A stretch of DNA of 43,533 bases, from assembly GCA_002715375.1 (NCBI GenBank), contig PAZA01000071.1, positions 1 through 43,533 on the forward strand, read 5' to 3'. The notes under the pieces are model-generated. The model saw only the letters and a list, made by a program, of their open reading frames with translations, had not been told where the DNA came from and searched no databases. Below, piece by piece: positions 14,534 to 24,251 of this stretch. Position 1 is the stretch's first letter; each line of letters opens with the position of its first letter. The translations under genes and the position numbers were made by a program. Source of the stretch: Halobacteriovoraceae bacterium. Its GTDB lineage: Bacteria; Bdellovibrionota; Bacteriovoracia; Bacteriovoracales; Bacteriovoracaceae.

Positions 14534-16927
14534 TTATATAGTTATCTCATCTCCATACCTTTTTCTAGTTTCGTAGTCTATTTGATTTACGCTTAGTGAT
14601 CCAAACTCAGGACTGTTACGACTTAAAACAATTAACTCTTCACTTTGCTTTTGTTTTTCAGATGTTAAGAGAAACTTATCATAAAGTATTTTTAAATGAT
14701 CAATCATTTCAGAAGATTTGGTTTCGCTTTTATTCTTAAACTGCTTAAGGTTATAAGTTTCAGTATCAATATTCTTTTTAGCCAAGTTGAACTCAGCTTT
14801 AACTTCATCAAACTTAGGTAAGTCTTTATTTTCTAAAAGCAATTGAATTTTAGAAAGAGCAACATCTAAGTTTGTCATTATTTGAGAAAAGTTATGGAGA
14901 ACTTTATCAAAGCCATTAATTTCCAACTTAATTTTTGAAAGGCTCTGCCCAAGTTTTGAAGACCCATTTTCAGATTTCTGAAATGCCAATGATTGATCAA
15001 TAGACCTAAGTATTTTATTTCTAAATTCAAAAATAGTGACTCTCAACTCTTTAACTCCGTCCTTCAGGCGAAAAACTCTTGAAAATGTTTTTTCATTTTC
15101 TTCGAAAAGAACCTTAATATCTTTAGACTTTCTAAGTAAATCACTTTGAATATTAAAAAATTCTTTAAAAACTTGGGTAATATTCTCAGAACTTCTTTCA
15201 ATCTCACTTTTAGAGTTGATTAATTCAATAATAGAGTTTTTGGTGTCATCAAACTTTTTCAAGACACTTCCCTGTAGTGCCCTCTTCTCATTAAAAACAA
15301 GTGTTAAATCATCTACAAGCTTATATTGGTCATAAAGATTATTTTCTAACCTTTCAATTTCTTTAAGAAGACCCATTCTTTGCTGACAAACAAACTCATT
15401 GTACTTACAAAACTTATCAAACAGTTGATTTATACCAGCAGCGTTGAAATCATTTTTAATATTTTCTTTAAAGACTGGATTAAAATGATTACTCATTAAA
15501 GCTTCTAAGCTCCTTGAGACAGGGCCTATTATCGCTTTTGTCTGATTTGCAAGGGTTTCTTCCAAAGATCTTAAAGGATAAAATAGGATCATTATTTTAA
15601 CTTTATCTGCATAATTAATGGGTGAAACATACATTTCGTAAGGCATGGTATCCGAATTAATTTTAACTTGGATTTGATATATACCCGCGATATTTTCTTT
15701 AAGAGCAGAAATGATTGGTGTGCTTTCCCCTAAATTTGTATATTTTTTAAGAAAGTCCCAAGTTAATATTTCATTCCTTTCCTTATAGTCTAAGAGACCC
15801 CAATTTTCATAAAATAATTTATTACCCCAAATAACATTTAGGTTTGAATCAATTAGAATTCCTGAAAAAGGCATTCCTTCTTGAAAAATGGCCCCAAATT
15901 CCATCCTTTTGTGAAGATACATTTTATATTTCTTAAAGTGATCTTTAAATTGACTTGAAAAATTATACTTTAGTCTATTTTTTAAAGGTATAATCCCTTC
16001 TCCAATGCATTTTAAAATAATATTCTCAATAGCAGAGCTATCCTTTTTATTTTTTGCTTTCTTTAAAAGTAAACCAAGGAATAGCAGGAGAAGAGTTCCT
16101 AAAAACAATCCAACTATAAATGTTAAGGAGTTTTTTGCATTTTTATAAAATGTCAATTTCTGTAACGATATAAGAGGACCAACTTTTTCATTCCAGGACT
16201 TATAGTTTTTTTCTAGTGACTTAATTTCCAACATCAATTTTTTCAAAAAACCTAAATACCTTTCCAACATAAATACTTCAGTATTAAGAGTTTTAAGGTT
16301 TTCAAGAATAATATTTTTGTCATTTCGGTTTAGGAGAGAGGAATTTGTTATATTTTTCATTCTTCTCAAATCAAATTTAATTTTATAACTAAATCGCTCA
16401 AGTTTTTGATAACTAAAAAACCCTGGTCTTTTTATTTTCCCAGGTGACATTTTCGCCTTCATTATTTTAGTCATCCGACTTAAGGTTCTCCATTGTTTTT
16501 GAGTAACGAAGTCACCAAACTTATTCACTTTTTTTCCTAGAACAAAAATAATGGAAGAAAGCTCCGGAAAAGAAAGTAATTCAGTCATAGAGTTTTTAGT
16601 TTTTCTTATACTATTCTGGATATTAACCGACTGTTTTTGTTTGCTTTCAAGAAATTTTAAAGTTTTGAGATCACTTTCAAACTTATTAAGAACCTTTATA
16701 CTCTCTCTTAATCTGTCATTTTCTATAAGGACTTTTAATCTATTGATATCTTTTCTTTCTTTGATTTCATCGAATTTATAGGATGCTTCAAATACTTTAT
16801 TTATTAAGTCAAAATTACCCATTCCTTTTTTCCAAAAGAAATAACCTCCATAACCGGTAATGCAGGCTAATGAAATAAGAGAGAAAATGAAGTAATAATA
16901 AAATATTCCACTAAGCTTAATTTTCAT
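14534..16927 (-). CDS. membrane-anchored PAS-like and coiled-coil sensor protein, function unknown
   Basis: 797 aa from ATG 16927 (AGG seven bases upstream); the track start is 13 codons longer. Seen in order: TM helix about residues 7-32; a charged, helical periplasmic part of about 230 residues; TM helix about 264-287 (FIVGLFLGTLLLLFLGLLL); a PAS-like segment about 345-450 (GILIDSNLNVIWGNKLFYENWG); then about 300 residues of predicted coiled coil. This is the topology of a chemoreceptor or sensor kinase, but I find no methyl-accepting signalling hairpin, HAMP, kinase, GGDEF or EAL motif. It is the last gene of the flagellar cluster, 45 bases after the 319-aa gene. A role in flagellar control or chemosensing is a guess from position. 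Confidence 0.75.
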   Translation of the reverse strand: MKIKLSGIFYYYFIFSLISLACITGYGGYFFWKKGMGNFDLINKVFEASYKFDEIKERKDINRLKVLIENDRLRESIKVLNKFESDLKTLKFLESKQKQSVNIQNSIRKTKNSMTELLSFPELSSIIFVLGKKVNKFGDFVTQKQWRTLSRMTKIMKAKMSPGKIKRPGFFSYQKLERFSYKIKFDLRRMKNITNSSLLNRNDKNIILENLKTLNTEVFMLERYLGFLKKLMLEIKSLEKNYKSWNEKVGPLISLQKLTFYKNAKNSLTFIVGLFLGTLLLLFLGLLLKKAKNKKDSSAIENIILKCIGEGIIPLKNRLKYNFSSQFKDHFKKYKMYLHKRMEFGAIFQEGMPFSGILIDSNLNVIWGNKLFYENWGLLDYKERNEILTWDFLKKYTNLGESTPIISALKENIAGIYQIQVKINSDTMPYEMYVSPINYADKVKIMILFYPLRSLEETLANQTKAIIGPVSRSLEALMSNHFNPVFKENIKNDFNAAGINQLFDKFCKYNEFVCQQRMGLLKEIERLENNLYDQYKLVDDLTLVFNEKRALQGSVLKKFDDTKNSIIELINSKSEIERSSENITQVFKEFFNIQSDLLRKSKDIKVLFEENEKTFSRVFRLKDGVKELRVTIFEFRNKILRSIDQSLAFQKSENGSSKLGQSLSKIKLEINGFDKVLHNFSQIMTNLDVALSKIQLLLENKDLPKFDEVKAEFNLAKKNIDTETYNLKQFKNKSETKSSEMIDHLKILYDKFLLTSEKQKQSEELIVLSRNSPEFGSLSVNQIDYETRKRYGDEITI

Positions 16928-16972
16928 AAAAGACCTGTGAAAGGGGATAAAAAGGTTAGGAGGCAACTCTTA

Positions 16973-17932
16973 CTAAGATATCAGAGAAAAAAGATCTATA
17001 ACTGGCTTTTTACCTTTTTTCTCTTTACTGAAATTGCGTTCTTCAAAATAACTTTTTCCATCAAAAAAGTCGGAGCTGAGATTTCGAATAGGCAATACTT
17101 TCCCTTTCTTTGGTATTATGAGTGAAACGGAATGAAATAGAAAGTGGAAATGGAAAAATTCTTTTTCTGCAAAATCATTTTTAATGTAGGAAGGAAGGTA
17201 ATTAAAACGCTTTAACCTGAGGTCTTCCGTAACTTCAAGAAAGACCGTCTTTCTCAGGTTTTCTAAAAATTTATAATCAACAATATAATTTGGAAGAATA
17301 TTGGAAAATAGTAGGACTTCATTGCTTTTATCTTCAAAGTCAACTTTATACAACAAGTGATTATTAAAACTAAAATCGAAAAATATATCAAAAGACAAAA
17401 TGCCATCATAAACAGATTCATTTAATTTAAATGTAAGTAGAACTTCATTTTTTGCAAAAGCCTTAATCTTTTCTTTAATTTTTAATCTAACTTTATTGAA
17501 GTTAAAACTTTCATTTATAAAGCTAGATACTCTTATACCATCTCCGTCTATTGAGAAATTTAGATCCCTATAAAACTCAAACAATTCAAAGGTACCTAAA
17601 ATATCTCCGACTAAAGAAATGACTTGATCCCATTTCGAGAAATTAAGTTCATCTCCTTTATCGCAATAACTTATTTGAAAAACATTATTATTAAACAAAA
17701 AGAAATCGTATATTTTTTTTCTTAGATATTTATCAAATGAATTAGCAATATTTTGAAAATTATTAAGCTTGATTGGACTATCAACAGACTCTCTTTCAGA
17801 TTCGTTTTTCAATTCATTAAAATGATAAAGGACCTTTTCAAGAACAGGTTCTAGATTTGGATCTATAAGAAAATAAAGATCCTCTAAGGTTCTTATACCA
17901 TCGACATATATTTTATTTGTTAAATTCACCAT
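16973..17932 (-). CDS. hypothetical protein of the flagellar cluster
   Basis: 319 aa, not recognised. No signal peptide or membrane helix is evident. The composition is rich in Phe, Asn, Asp, Lys and Leu, suggesting an alternating helix/strand cytosolic protein; the C-terminal 40 residues are basic and probably disordered (NFSKEKKGKKPVIDLF). ATG at 17932 lies seven bases after the fliA stop with no good SD, so its translation is probably coupled to fliA. Position between fliA and the PAS/coiled-coil gene suggests a flagellar or chemosensory accessory role, which is not shown by any motif. Confidence 0.7.
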   Translation of the reverse strand: MVNLTNKIYVDGIRTLEDLYFLIDPNLEPVLEKVLYHFNELKNESERESVDSPIKLNNFQNIANSFDKYLRKKIYDFFLFNNNVFQISYCDKGDELNFSKWDQVISLVGDILGTFELFEFYRDLNFSIDGDGIRVSSFINESFNFNKVRLKIKEKIKAFAKNEVLLTFKLNESVYDGILSFDIFFDFSFNNHLLYKVDFEDKSNEVLLFSNILPNYIVDYKFLENLRKTVFLEVTEDLRLKRFNYLPSYIKNDFAEKEFFHFHFLFHSVSLIIPKKGKVLPIRNLSSDFFDGKSYFEERNFSKEKKGKKPVIDLFSLIS

Positions 17933-17939
17933 AGGTCAT

Positions 17940-18725
17940 CTAGCAAGATAGATCTTCCATCGAATCGAAGACGTTTTTAAGTTTTAACCTTAGCTTAATA
18001 ATTGCCTGTGTGTGGAGCTGTGAAACTCTTGACTCTGTAACATCCAACACTTGACCTATTTCTTTTAAGTTCAAATCTTCGTAATAATACAGAGAGAGAA
18101 CTAGCCTTTGCTTTTCAGGCAAAGCCGCGATCCACTCCTTAATCTTATCACGAGTGTTTTTATAAGCAACGGCGGAAAAAGGATTCGATTGCTTATTATT
18201 CTCCATCAAGCCTGCTAATAATTTTCGATCGCCCCTGCTAAATGAAGCCGTATCGTCAATATTTAACAAAGAAATTGACTTTGCTTTGTTTAACAAATCA
18301 TAAAATTCATCCTGGCTAACCTGAAGCTCATTGCACATTTCTTCATCTGTTGCAGGCCGACCTAAAACGACCTCTAATTTCGCATAAGTCTTTTCAACAA
18401 GCTTAGCTTTTTCTCTAATTGACCTAGGTACCCAATCTTGAGCCCTTAGCTCATCTAAAATTGCCCCTCGAACCCTGAACTCAGCATAAGTTTTAAATTT
18501 ATTATCTCTCGAAGGATCAAATTTCTGAATTGCATCCATCAAACCAATGACTCCACATGAAATTAAATCATCTAATTCGATATTTGAAGGAAGCCTAGAT
18601 GCAATTTTTTGAGCTATATATTTTATTAATGGAGCATATTCAACAATAATTTCATTTTTAACTTTAGGGTCTACAGTACATCTATAATCCTTTAGATTTT
18701 TTAATTTTTTAGATAAAGATGACAT
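17940..18725 (-). CDS. fliA: RNA polymerase sigma factor FliA (sigma-28/WhiG type)
   Basis: Sigma factor for late flagellar and chemotaxis genes. The 261 aa contain region 2 (YAPLIKYIAQKIASRLP, DDLISCGVIGLMDAI, KFKTYAEFRVRGAILDELRAQDWVPRS), region 3 and region 4 (LPEKQRLVLSLYYYEDLNLKEIGQVL, VTESRVSQLHTQAI). RGAILDELR and W-PRS are typical of the FliA/WhiG/SigD group. The start follows AGGAG, which overlaps the flhG stop (TAGGAG). Placement directly after flhF-flhG is the common arrangement in polar flagellates. Confidence 0.94.
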   Translation of the reverse strand: MSSLSKKLKNLKDYRCTVDPKVKNEIIVEYAPLIKYIAQKIASRLPSNIELDDLISCGVIGLMDAIQKFDPSRDNKFKTYAEFRVRGAILDELRAQDWVPRSIREKAKLVEKTYAKLEVVLGRPATDEEMCNELQVSQDEFYDLLNKAKSISLLNIDDTASFSRGDRKLLAGLMENNKQSNPFSAVAYKNTRDKIKEWIAALPEKQRLVLSLYYYEDLNLKEIGQVLDVTESRVSQLHTQAIIKLRLKLKNVFDSMEDLSC

Positions 18726-18736
18726 TCAGAAAGCTC

Positions 18737-19588
18737 CTAGAAGAAATTTTGCCTGCCTAAATCACAAGGCGTCCTAGATGCCTCATCGGTAAATTTCTTA
18801 ATGACATTACAAAATTTTTCATGAAGCTTAGTTTTTTCCGTATTGAAAATTATTTCTTCAAAAAGCTCAGTGGAATTTTTTTCTGATGGTATTCCTCCGA
18901 GTATATTTAGTCTACAATCTATAAAATTTTGAACGGTGTCTCCCAGGCTCTTCACGATTTTATTATATTGTTTTTTGCTTGTTATCTTATTCAAAAGTAA
19001 ATGGTTCGAATGTATCCCATGATTCAGACTTAAAATTTTGATAAGCGAATAAGAATCTGTTATCGATGACTTATCTGGAACAACCACAACGATACGATAA
19101 TCACAATAAGCATTAATTATTAGATTTTCTTTGGATATACCGGCAGGACAATCTAATAAAATATAGTCGTAACAACTCTCTTTTTGCCCTAATATTTCCA
19201 GGATAGAATTTTCAAGTTTAACAGAACAATTAAACAAGTCTAAACTTCCATTACAACCTGATATTAGATGAAAGTTACCATCTTTATAAATACAATCATC
19301 AAGAGACTTCTCTTTATTTATATATTTAAAAAAATTATTATTAACAGGTATTCCTAATTTAACGACAGTATTAGACAAATTGTAATCGCAATCTATCAAC
19401 AATACCCTATACCCCATTTTAGATAAAACTTTACTCATCTTTAAAGAAATTGTCGTTTTTCCAACACCTCCCTTGCCAGAGGTGACAGCTATTGTAGAAG
19501 CTTTCCTTTTTGGTTTCTTATTTTTAATATCCCTATAGGAACTATTTTGAGAAATTAACCAACTTTGAACATCCGTTTCTAAAACCAT
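18737..19588 (-). CDS. flhG: MinD-like ATPase FlhG controlling flagellar number
   Basis: 283-aa ParA/MinD-type ATPase. It has the deviant Walker A VTSGKGGVGKTT at about residue 36, LLIDCDYNLSN (switch I/A' region) and Walker B YILLDCPAGI. FlhG limits flagellar number by acting with FlhF and, in some species, with C-ring proteins or FleQ. The N terminus (ETDVQSWL) is in the place of the FlhF-activating DQA segment known from Bacillus FlhG, though the match is loose. The C-terminal membrane-targeting helix usual for MinD-type proteins is not obvious. All ATPase motifs are intact, in contrast to the neighbouring FlhF. SD AAAGG precedes ATG 19588. Confidence 0.92.
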   Translation of the reverse strand: MVLETDVQSWLISQNSSYRDIKNKKPKRKASTIAVTSGKGGVGKTTISLKMSKVLSKMGYRVLLIDCDYNLSNTVVKLGIPVNNNFFKYINKEKSLDDCIYKDGNFHLISGCNGSLDLFNCSVKLENSILEILGQKESCYDYILLDCPAGISKENLIINAYCDYRIVVVVPDKSSITDSYSLIKILSLNHGIHSNHLLLNKITSKKQYNKIVKSLGDTVQNFIDCRLNILGGIPSEKNSTELFEEIIFNTEKTKLHEKFCNVIKKFTDEASRTPCDLGRQNFF

Positions 19589-19607
19589 TACATAACCTTT
19601 TGCCTAT

Positions 19608-21071
19608 TTATTTAATCTGAAATATCCCTGAAAGAATTCTTTCTGATGTTGATGACTCTAAATCATCCGGTATAACTTTTCCTGTGCCAAAAAAGACAAA
19701 TGGTACTTGAAACTCACTTAAATTAAATACTGTTCCAAAATTAGCGCACAAATCCATCATCGAAATTGAAATCCCATCTGATAAAGCCTTGTACTTATTT
19801 AATATTTTTTTATTATAATTTTCAGAATGAATTGCAGAAAGAGACAAAATAATTTCTACATACTTAAAAACACGCTTTAGGCTTTCTACAAAACTCTTTA
19901 TATCAATGTCATCTTTTTCTGAGACTCTAAAGTCGATAAACACTGATTTGTTTTTCTCTACAGATTTTTTGGATACTGAAACTATTTCGGCAATATTATT
20001 GGTCGACACCTTCTCAATCAAAAAAATCTTTTCTGAGAAACTATCTGTTTTTTCTAAACTATCTTTTGAGTACTCGATCAACACTGAATCTTTTTTCAAA
20101 GAACAGATCTTTTTAATCATTGAACTTTGCCCACAAGAAGTTTCTGATACAAGAACAGTAATCGTAGGTTCTATCTCACTATCAACTTTTGAAAAGAGTG
20201 GCATTTTTAATGAAATTTCTTTTGTCATCTCTCTCAAGCAGAAGTCAAAAACAGCTTCTTCATTTTCAATCTCTTCATCAGATAACTCAAATAAGATCTT
20301 CTTAATTATCTTATTAATAAAAGCTGGACTTATATCAAATGTCTTCAACGTGGAGGTTAATTGATTTAAGCATTTTCTTTCCTCTCCAGATATATTATCA
20401 ATAACTCTTTTCATTGAACCTACAAGATTTTCCAAGTTTTTTATTTTCTCATTCTGATTCTCTAGCCTGCTATCTATGTTAAGTGCCATATCATTATGAG
20501 AACCAAGGCTCATTTTATTTTCACTACGAGTAACTTCTCTTTCTTCGATAATTTCTTTAAATTCAGAATCATCAAATTTACTTGACAATGGATTAGGTGA
20601 ATCAACTGCTTCCCTTAATCCTATATTTGAATCATTTCCTTTCGATGAATCAGGGTTATTTCCACTATCTGAATCCAAAAAATCATCCAGGGATATGTTT
20701 ACACCACCTTTTGTGGTATTAACTTTTTTATTAAGACCCAAATCACCGTAGCCACTCCCTTTCGATGCACCTCCACTAACTACCATATTTTTTCTCGGCT
20801 TGTGATTATCGATCATATTTGATAAATAGTTCGAGCTATTTTTATAAAATTTTTCATGCTGTTCATCATCAAGAACTTTGTCTACATTAGTTTTCTTAAC
20901 ATAACTTTTTTCAGAAATCGCTGCTGTTATCTCAATCCTCTTACTCTTAAAAGCACCCTTTATGCCTTTATTTGTAATAGTCTTTAATATAATCGCATCT
21001 GGTCCTAGCTCTTTCTTTATACTTTTTAAAGCTTCTTCAAGAGTATCTGCCTCAAATTTTCTTACAAACAT
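19608..21071 (-). CDS. flhF: FlhF-family protein with degenerate GTPase motifs
   Basis: 487 aa. The N terminus (MFVRKFEADTLEEALKSIKKELGPDAIILKT) is the characteristic FlhF B domain, and the C-terminal ~185 residues keep the length and hydrophobic pattern of the SRP-type GTPase. Every nucleotide motif is lost: G1 reads SETSCGQSS (residues 309-317) instead of GxTGxGKTT, the G2 DTYR is absent, G3 DTAG reads DFRV, and G4 TK(L/I)D reads SMMD. FlhF normally positions the polar flagellum as a GTP-dependent dimer. ATG follows the flhA stop with no gap (TAAATG), with GAGG upstream. The frame is unbroken, so this is a conserved-looking pseudo-GTPase, not a frameshifted gene. Confidence 0.88.
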   Translation of the reverse strand: MFVRKFEADTLEEALKSIKKELGPDAIILKTITNKGIKGAFKSKRIEITAAISEKSYVKKTNVDKVLDDEQHEKFYKNSSNYLSNMIDNHKPRKNMVVSGGASKGSGYGDLGLNKKVNTTKGGVNISLDDFLDSDSGNNPDSSKGNDSNIGLREAVDSPNPLSSKFDDSEFKEIIEEREVTRSENKMSLGSHNDMALNIDSRLENQNEKIKNLENLVGSMKRVIDNISGEERKCLNQLTSTLKTFDISPAFINKIIKKILFELSDEEIENEEAVFDFCLREMTKEISLKMPLFSKVDSEIEPTITVLVSETSCGQSSMIKKICSLKKDSVLIEYSKDSLEKTDSFSEKIFLIEKVSTNNIAEIVSVSKKSVEKNKSVFIDFRVSEKDDIDIKSFVESLKRVFKYVEIILSLSAIHSENYNKKILNKYKALSDGISISMMDLCANFGTVFNLSEFQVPFVFFGTGKVIPDDLESSTSERILSGIFQIK

Positions 21072-23147
21072 TTATAACCTCACAGTACCTAATGATTTTA
21101 TTTTCGTATCCGGACCTAGTTCGTTGTGACTAATTACAATTAAATTTGGTATAAATTTTTCTGTTAGCTTTTTAAAATGAGGCCTAACAACTGGCGAACA
21201 AAGAAGGACCATTTTTTCCCCTAACCCAGTTGCTTCTTCAATTTTTTCGTTAAGCAATGTTAAAATATTTTGGGTTATCTGTGGGTCAAGAGATAACTGC
21301 TGTCCAGATTCCGTTTCTACCATATTTTGAACAATTAACTCTTCTAAGGTTCTATCCAAACTATATAATGGAATCTCATCTTCAGCATTTTTAACACTTT
21401 CTGAGATAGTACGATAAAGGGCCTGCCTGGCAAATTCGGTCAGTAAAGATGCATCTTTTACAGAAATTCCATATTCACATAAAGACTCTAAAATAGTCCT
21501 AAGATCTCTTACTGAGACACCCTCTCGAAGAAGGTTTTTGGCTACAGATAAGACAGTACCTAGAGGCAATATCTCTGGAATTAAATCACTGACTACTTTC
21601 GGGTACTGTTCTTTGAAATTATCTAAAACATTAACGAGTTCTTGTCTTCCGAATAATTCATGCAAATTGGATTTTAAAACCTCTGTTAAATGAGTTGCAA
21701 TAACAGTTGATAAGTCAACAACAGTGTATCCATTATACTGAGCTTCATCTCTTTGATCTTCTGTTATCCAAACTGCTGGCAATCCAAATACTGGCTCAAT
21801 TGTTTCTACGCCTTCCATTTTCTCAATGACTGTTCCTGGATCCATGGCCAAAAAGTGATCTGAAAGAAGTTCACCCTTTGCAACCTCTATACCTTTTATT
21901 TTTAATGAATATCCACCAGGTTTTAATTCCAAATTATCTTTAATTCTGACCGAAGGGATTATTACACCCCAATCAAGTGCAAATTGCTTTCGTATATGAG
22001 TGATTCTTTCTAATAAATCACCATTCTGTTCAGAATCGACAAAGTTTACCAATCCATAACCTATTTCTAATTCAATAAGCTCAAGGGGCAATAACTCTTC
22101 CAAATTGTCTGGAGCTTGCTCTTTCTCCGATGTTTGTCTTTCCTTATCTTCTATCTCTTTTCTCTCACTGCTTTTTTCGATCCTATATGCCACAAACATC
22201 AGGATGCACCCGACAACAATAAAAGGTAGCTTCGGCAGTCCAGGAATTATTGCAAAAATAAATAAAACAGATGCAGAAAAATAAATTGCTTTGGGGTGAA
22301 GCTTAAGTTGATTACCTACCTGTACCCCTAAAGAAAACTCCGTATTGTTTCTAGTTGCAATAACACCAGCAGCAGTAGATATAATTAGAGCAGGAATTTG
22401 GGTAACCAAACCATCTCCAACAGTTAACAAAGTAAAAGTTTCGGCTGCCCCTGAAAAGTCTAGCCCACCTTGGACCATCCCAACAACTATCCCCCCGATA
22501 ACATTTATTACAGTAATCAAAATCCCTGCTATCGCATCCCCACGGACAAATTTTGAAGCACCATCCATAGACCCATAAAAGTCTGCTTCTTCTGCAACTT
22601 CCTTTCTTCTGTTCTTGGCTTGCTCTTCATCTATAAGCCCAGCATTTAAATCAGCGTCAATCGCCATTTGCTTTCCTGGCATCGCATCTAATGTAAACCT
22701 AGCTGCGACCTCAGCAACTCTTCCTGAACCTTTTGTTATAACAACGAAGTTTATTATTACCAGAATTATAAAAACTATAATTCCAACAACGTAGTTCCCC
22801 TCAACAACAAATTCCCCAAACGATCTTATTATTTGGCCAGCTGCTGATGTTCCATCGGAAGAACCTCTTAACAAGATATTCCTTGTGGAAGCAACGTTCA
22901 AAGAAAGTCTAAATAATGTAGTAAGCAGAAGGACAGTTGGAAAAGTTGAAAAATCAAGAGGTTTTCTTGAGTAAATAGAAACTAATAAAACAATAAGAGA
23001 AAAAGATAAAACCAAAGAAAGAAAAAGATCCAAAACAACTGGATGGATAGGAATAACCATCACGCAAAGGATTAGAAATGCACCGAATGCAACTGCTAAA
23101 TCTGAGTTGCTTGTAAATATTTTAAATTTTCCTAAAAAACTGTTCAT
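21072..23147 (-). CDS. flhA: flagellar export gate protein FlhA
   Basis: 691 aa, normal length. The N-terminal half has about eight TM helices with the FHIPEP-family signature region (TFPTVLLLTTLFRLSLNVASTRNILL) and the cytosolic FHIPEP loop (KGSGRVAEVAARFTLDAMPGKQMAIDADLNAGLID). The C-terminal cytosolic domain forms the export-gate ring that docks substrate chaperones. ATG 23147 has AAGGTG upstream. It lies 24 bases after flhB and is directly joined to flhF. Confidence 0.97.
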   Translation of the reverse strand: MNSFLGKFKIFTSNSDLAVAFGAFLILCVMVIPIHPVVLDLFLSLVLSFSLIVLLVSIYSRKPLDFSTFPTVLLLTTLFRLSLNVASTRNILLRGSSDGTSAAGQIIRSFGEFVVEGNYVVGIIVFIILVIINFVVITKGSGRVAEVAARFTLDAMPGKQMAIDADLNAGLIDEEQAKNRRKEVAEEADFYGSMDGASKFVRGDAIAGILITVINVIGGIVVGMVQGGLDFSGAAETFTLLTVGDGLVTQIPALIISTAAGVIATRNNTEFSLGVQVGNQLKLHPKAIYFSASVLFIFAIIPGLPKLPFIVVGCILMFVAYRIEKSSERKEIEDKERQTSEKEQAPDNLEELLPLELIELEIGYGLVNFVDSEQNGDLLERITHIRKQFALDWGVIIPSVRIKDNLELKPGGYSLKIKGIEVAKGELLSDHFLAMDPGTVIEKMEGVETIEPVFGLPAVWITEDQRDEAQYNGYTVVDLSTVIATHLTEVLKSNLHELFGRQELVNVLDNFKEQYPKVVSDLIPEILPLGTVLSVAKNLLREGVSVRDLRTILESLCEYGISVKDASLLTEFARQALYRTISESVKNAEDEIPLYSLDRTLEELIVQNMVETESGQQLSLDPQITQNILTLLNEKIEEATGLGEKMVLLCSPVVRPHFKKLTEKFIPNLIVISHNELGPDTKIKSLGTVRL

Positions 23148-23171
23148 CCATGAACACCTTTTTCTAACTCA

Positions 23172-24248
23172 TTAAGAAAGGGCTTTCTCTTTCCTTTTTA
23201 ATTTGTAAACAAAAGCCAAAATTTCTGCTACAGCCTTATATAAAACTCGAGGTATCTCTTCCCCAACTTTAACTGAATTGTACAAGTTTCTTGCTAAAGG
23301 GATATTCTCCACTAAAGGAATATTATTCTCTTTTGCGATTTCTCTTATTCTTAAAGCTAAATGATCCTTACCCTTTGCAATAACTTTTGGAGAAACCATA
23401 TTTTCTTTATCATACTTGACTGCCACACTGTAATGGGTAGGGTTTGTAACAATTACATCAGCTGTGGGAACATCATTCATCATCCTTTTTTGGGCCATCT
23501 CCCTTTGAATTGTCCTAATTCTTTGCTTAATCTCTGGGTCCCCTTCCTGCTCTTTAGTCTCTCTCTTTGCGGCTTCTTTTGTTTGCCTCAATTTATTTTG
23601 ATAGGAGATTTTTTGATAAGCGAAATCCAGTATGGCCACAAGAATCATCCCAATTAATATCAAAAAGGCTAACTTAATAAGTATCCACATTCCATGAAAA
23701 AAAGAGTTTTGAAACTCTAAATGAAGGAAGCCTCGATAACTATAAATATCTTCTTTCAAAAAGTAATAGGTAATAGATAAAATAAAAACAAATTTTAAAA
23801 TTGCCTTTAAACCTTCCGCTAAGGACCTGACAGAAAAAAGTTTTTTTACGCCACTAATAGGGTTGATTCTTTCTAATTTTAATTCTAATACTTGTGGAGC
23901 GAAAAGAAGACCTATTTGAGCAATATTTGAAAGGAAAGATACAATACCTGCAACTGCCATTACAGGGGCACAACACTTCAACATTGTCATTGCACTTTTT
24001 TCAACAAACTTCTTAAATAGGTCTTCTCTAAAAGTTTTATCGTACTCAATATTTGATATCCATTCAAAATACATTGAAATTTGTTCAAAAACAAAAGTCA
24101 TTGAAAGACCTATCGTTAAAATAGATGCGGATAGAATTAAAACACTATTAAGCTCTTTAGAAGAAGCTACTTCTCCTCTTTGACGAAATTCTTCTATCCT
24201 ACGAGCGGACGGTTCTTCCGTTTTTTCTGAATCGTTTTCTTCTTCCAT
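23172..24248 (-). CDS. flhB: flagellar export switch protein FlhB
   Basis: 358 aa: N-terminal EKTEEPSARRIEEFRQRGEVASSKEL, four TM helices (about 30-215), then the cytosolic domain with the autocleavage motif NPTH (VIVTNPTHYSVAVKYD) that switches export from rod/hook to filament substrates. It ends with a short basic tail. It starts three bases after the fliR stop with no clear SD, so translation is probably coupled. Confidence 0.97.
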   Translation of the reverse strand: MEEENDSEKTEEPSARRIEEFRQRGEVASSKELNSVLILSASILTIGLSMTFVFEQISMYFEWISNIEYDKTFREDLFKKFVEKSAMTMLKCCAPVMAVAGIVSFLSNIAQIGLLFAPQVLELKLERINPISGVKKLFSVRSLAEGLKAILKFVFILSITYYFLKEDIYSYRGFLHLEFQNSFFHGMWILIKLAFLILIGMILVAILDFAYQKISYQNKLRQTKEAAKRETKEQEGDPEIKQRIRTIQREMAQKRMMNDVPTADVIVTNPTHYSVAVKYDKENMVSPKVIAKGKDHLALRIREIAKENNIPLVENIPLARNLYNSVKVGEEIPRVLYKAVAEILAFVYKLKRKEKALS

Positions 24249-24251
24249 AAT

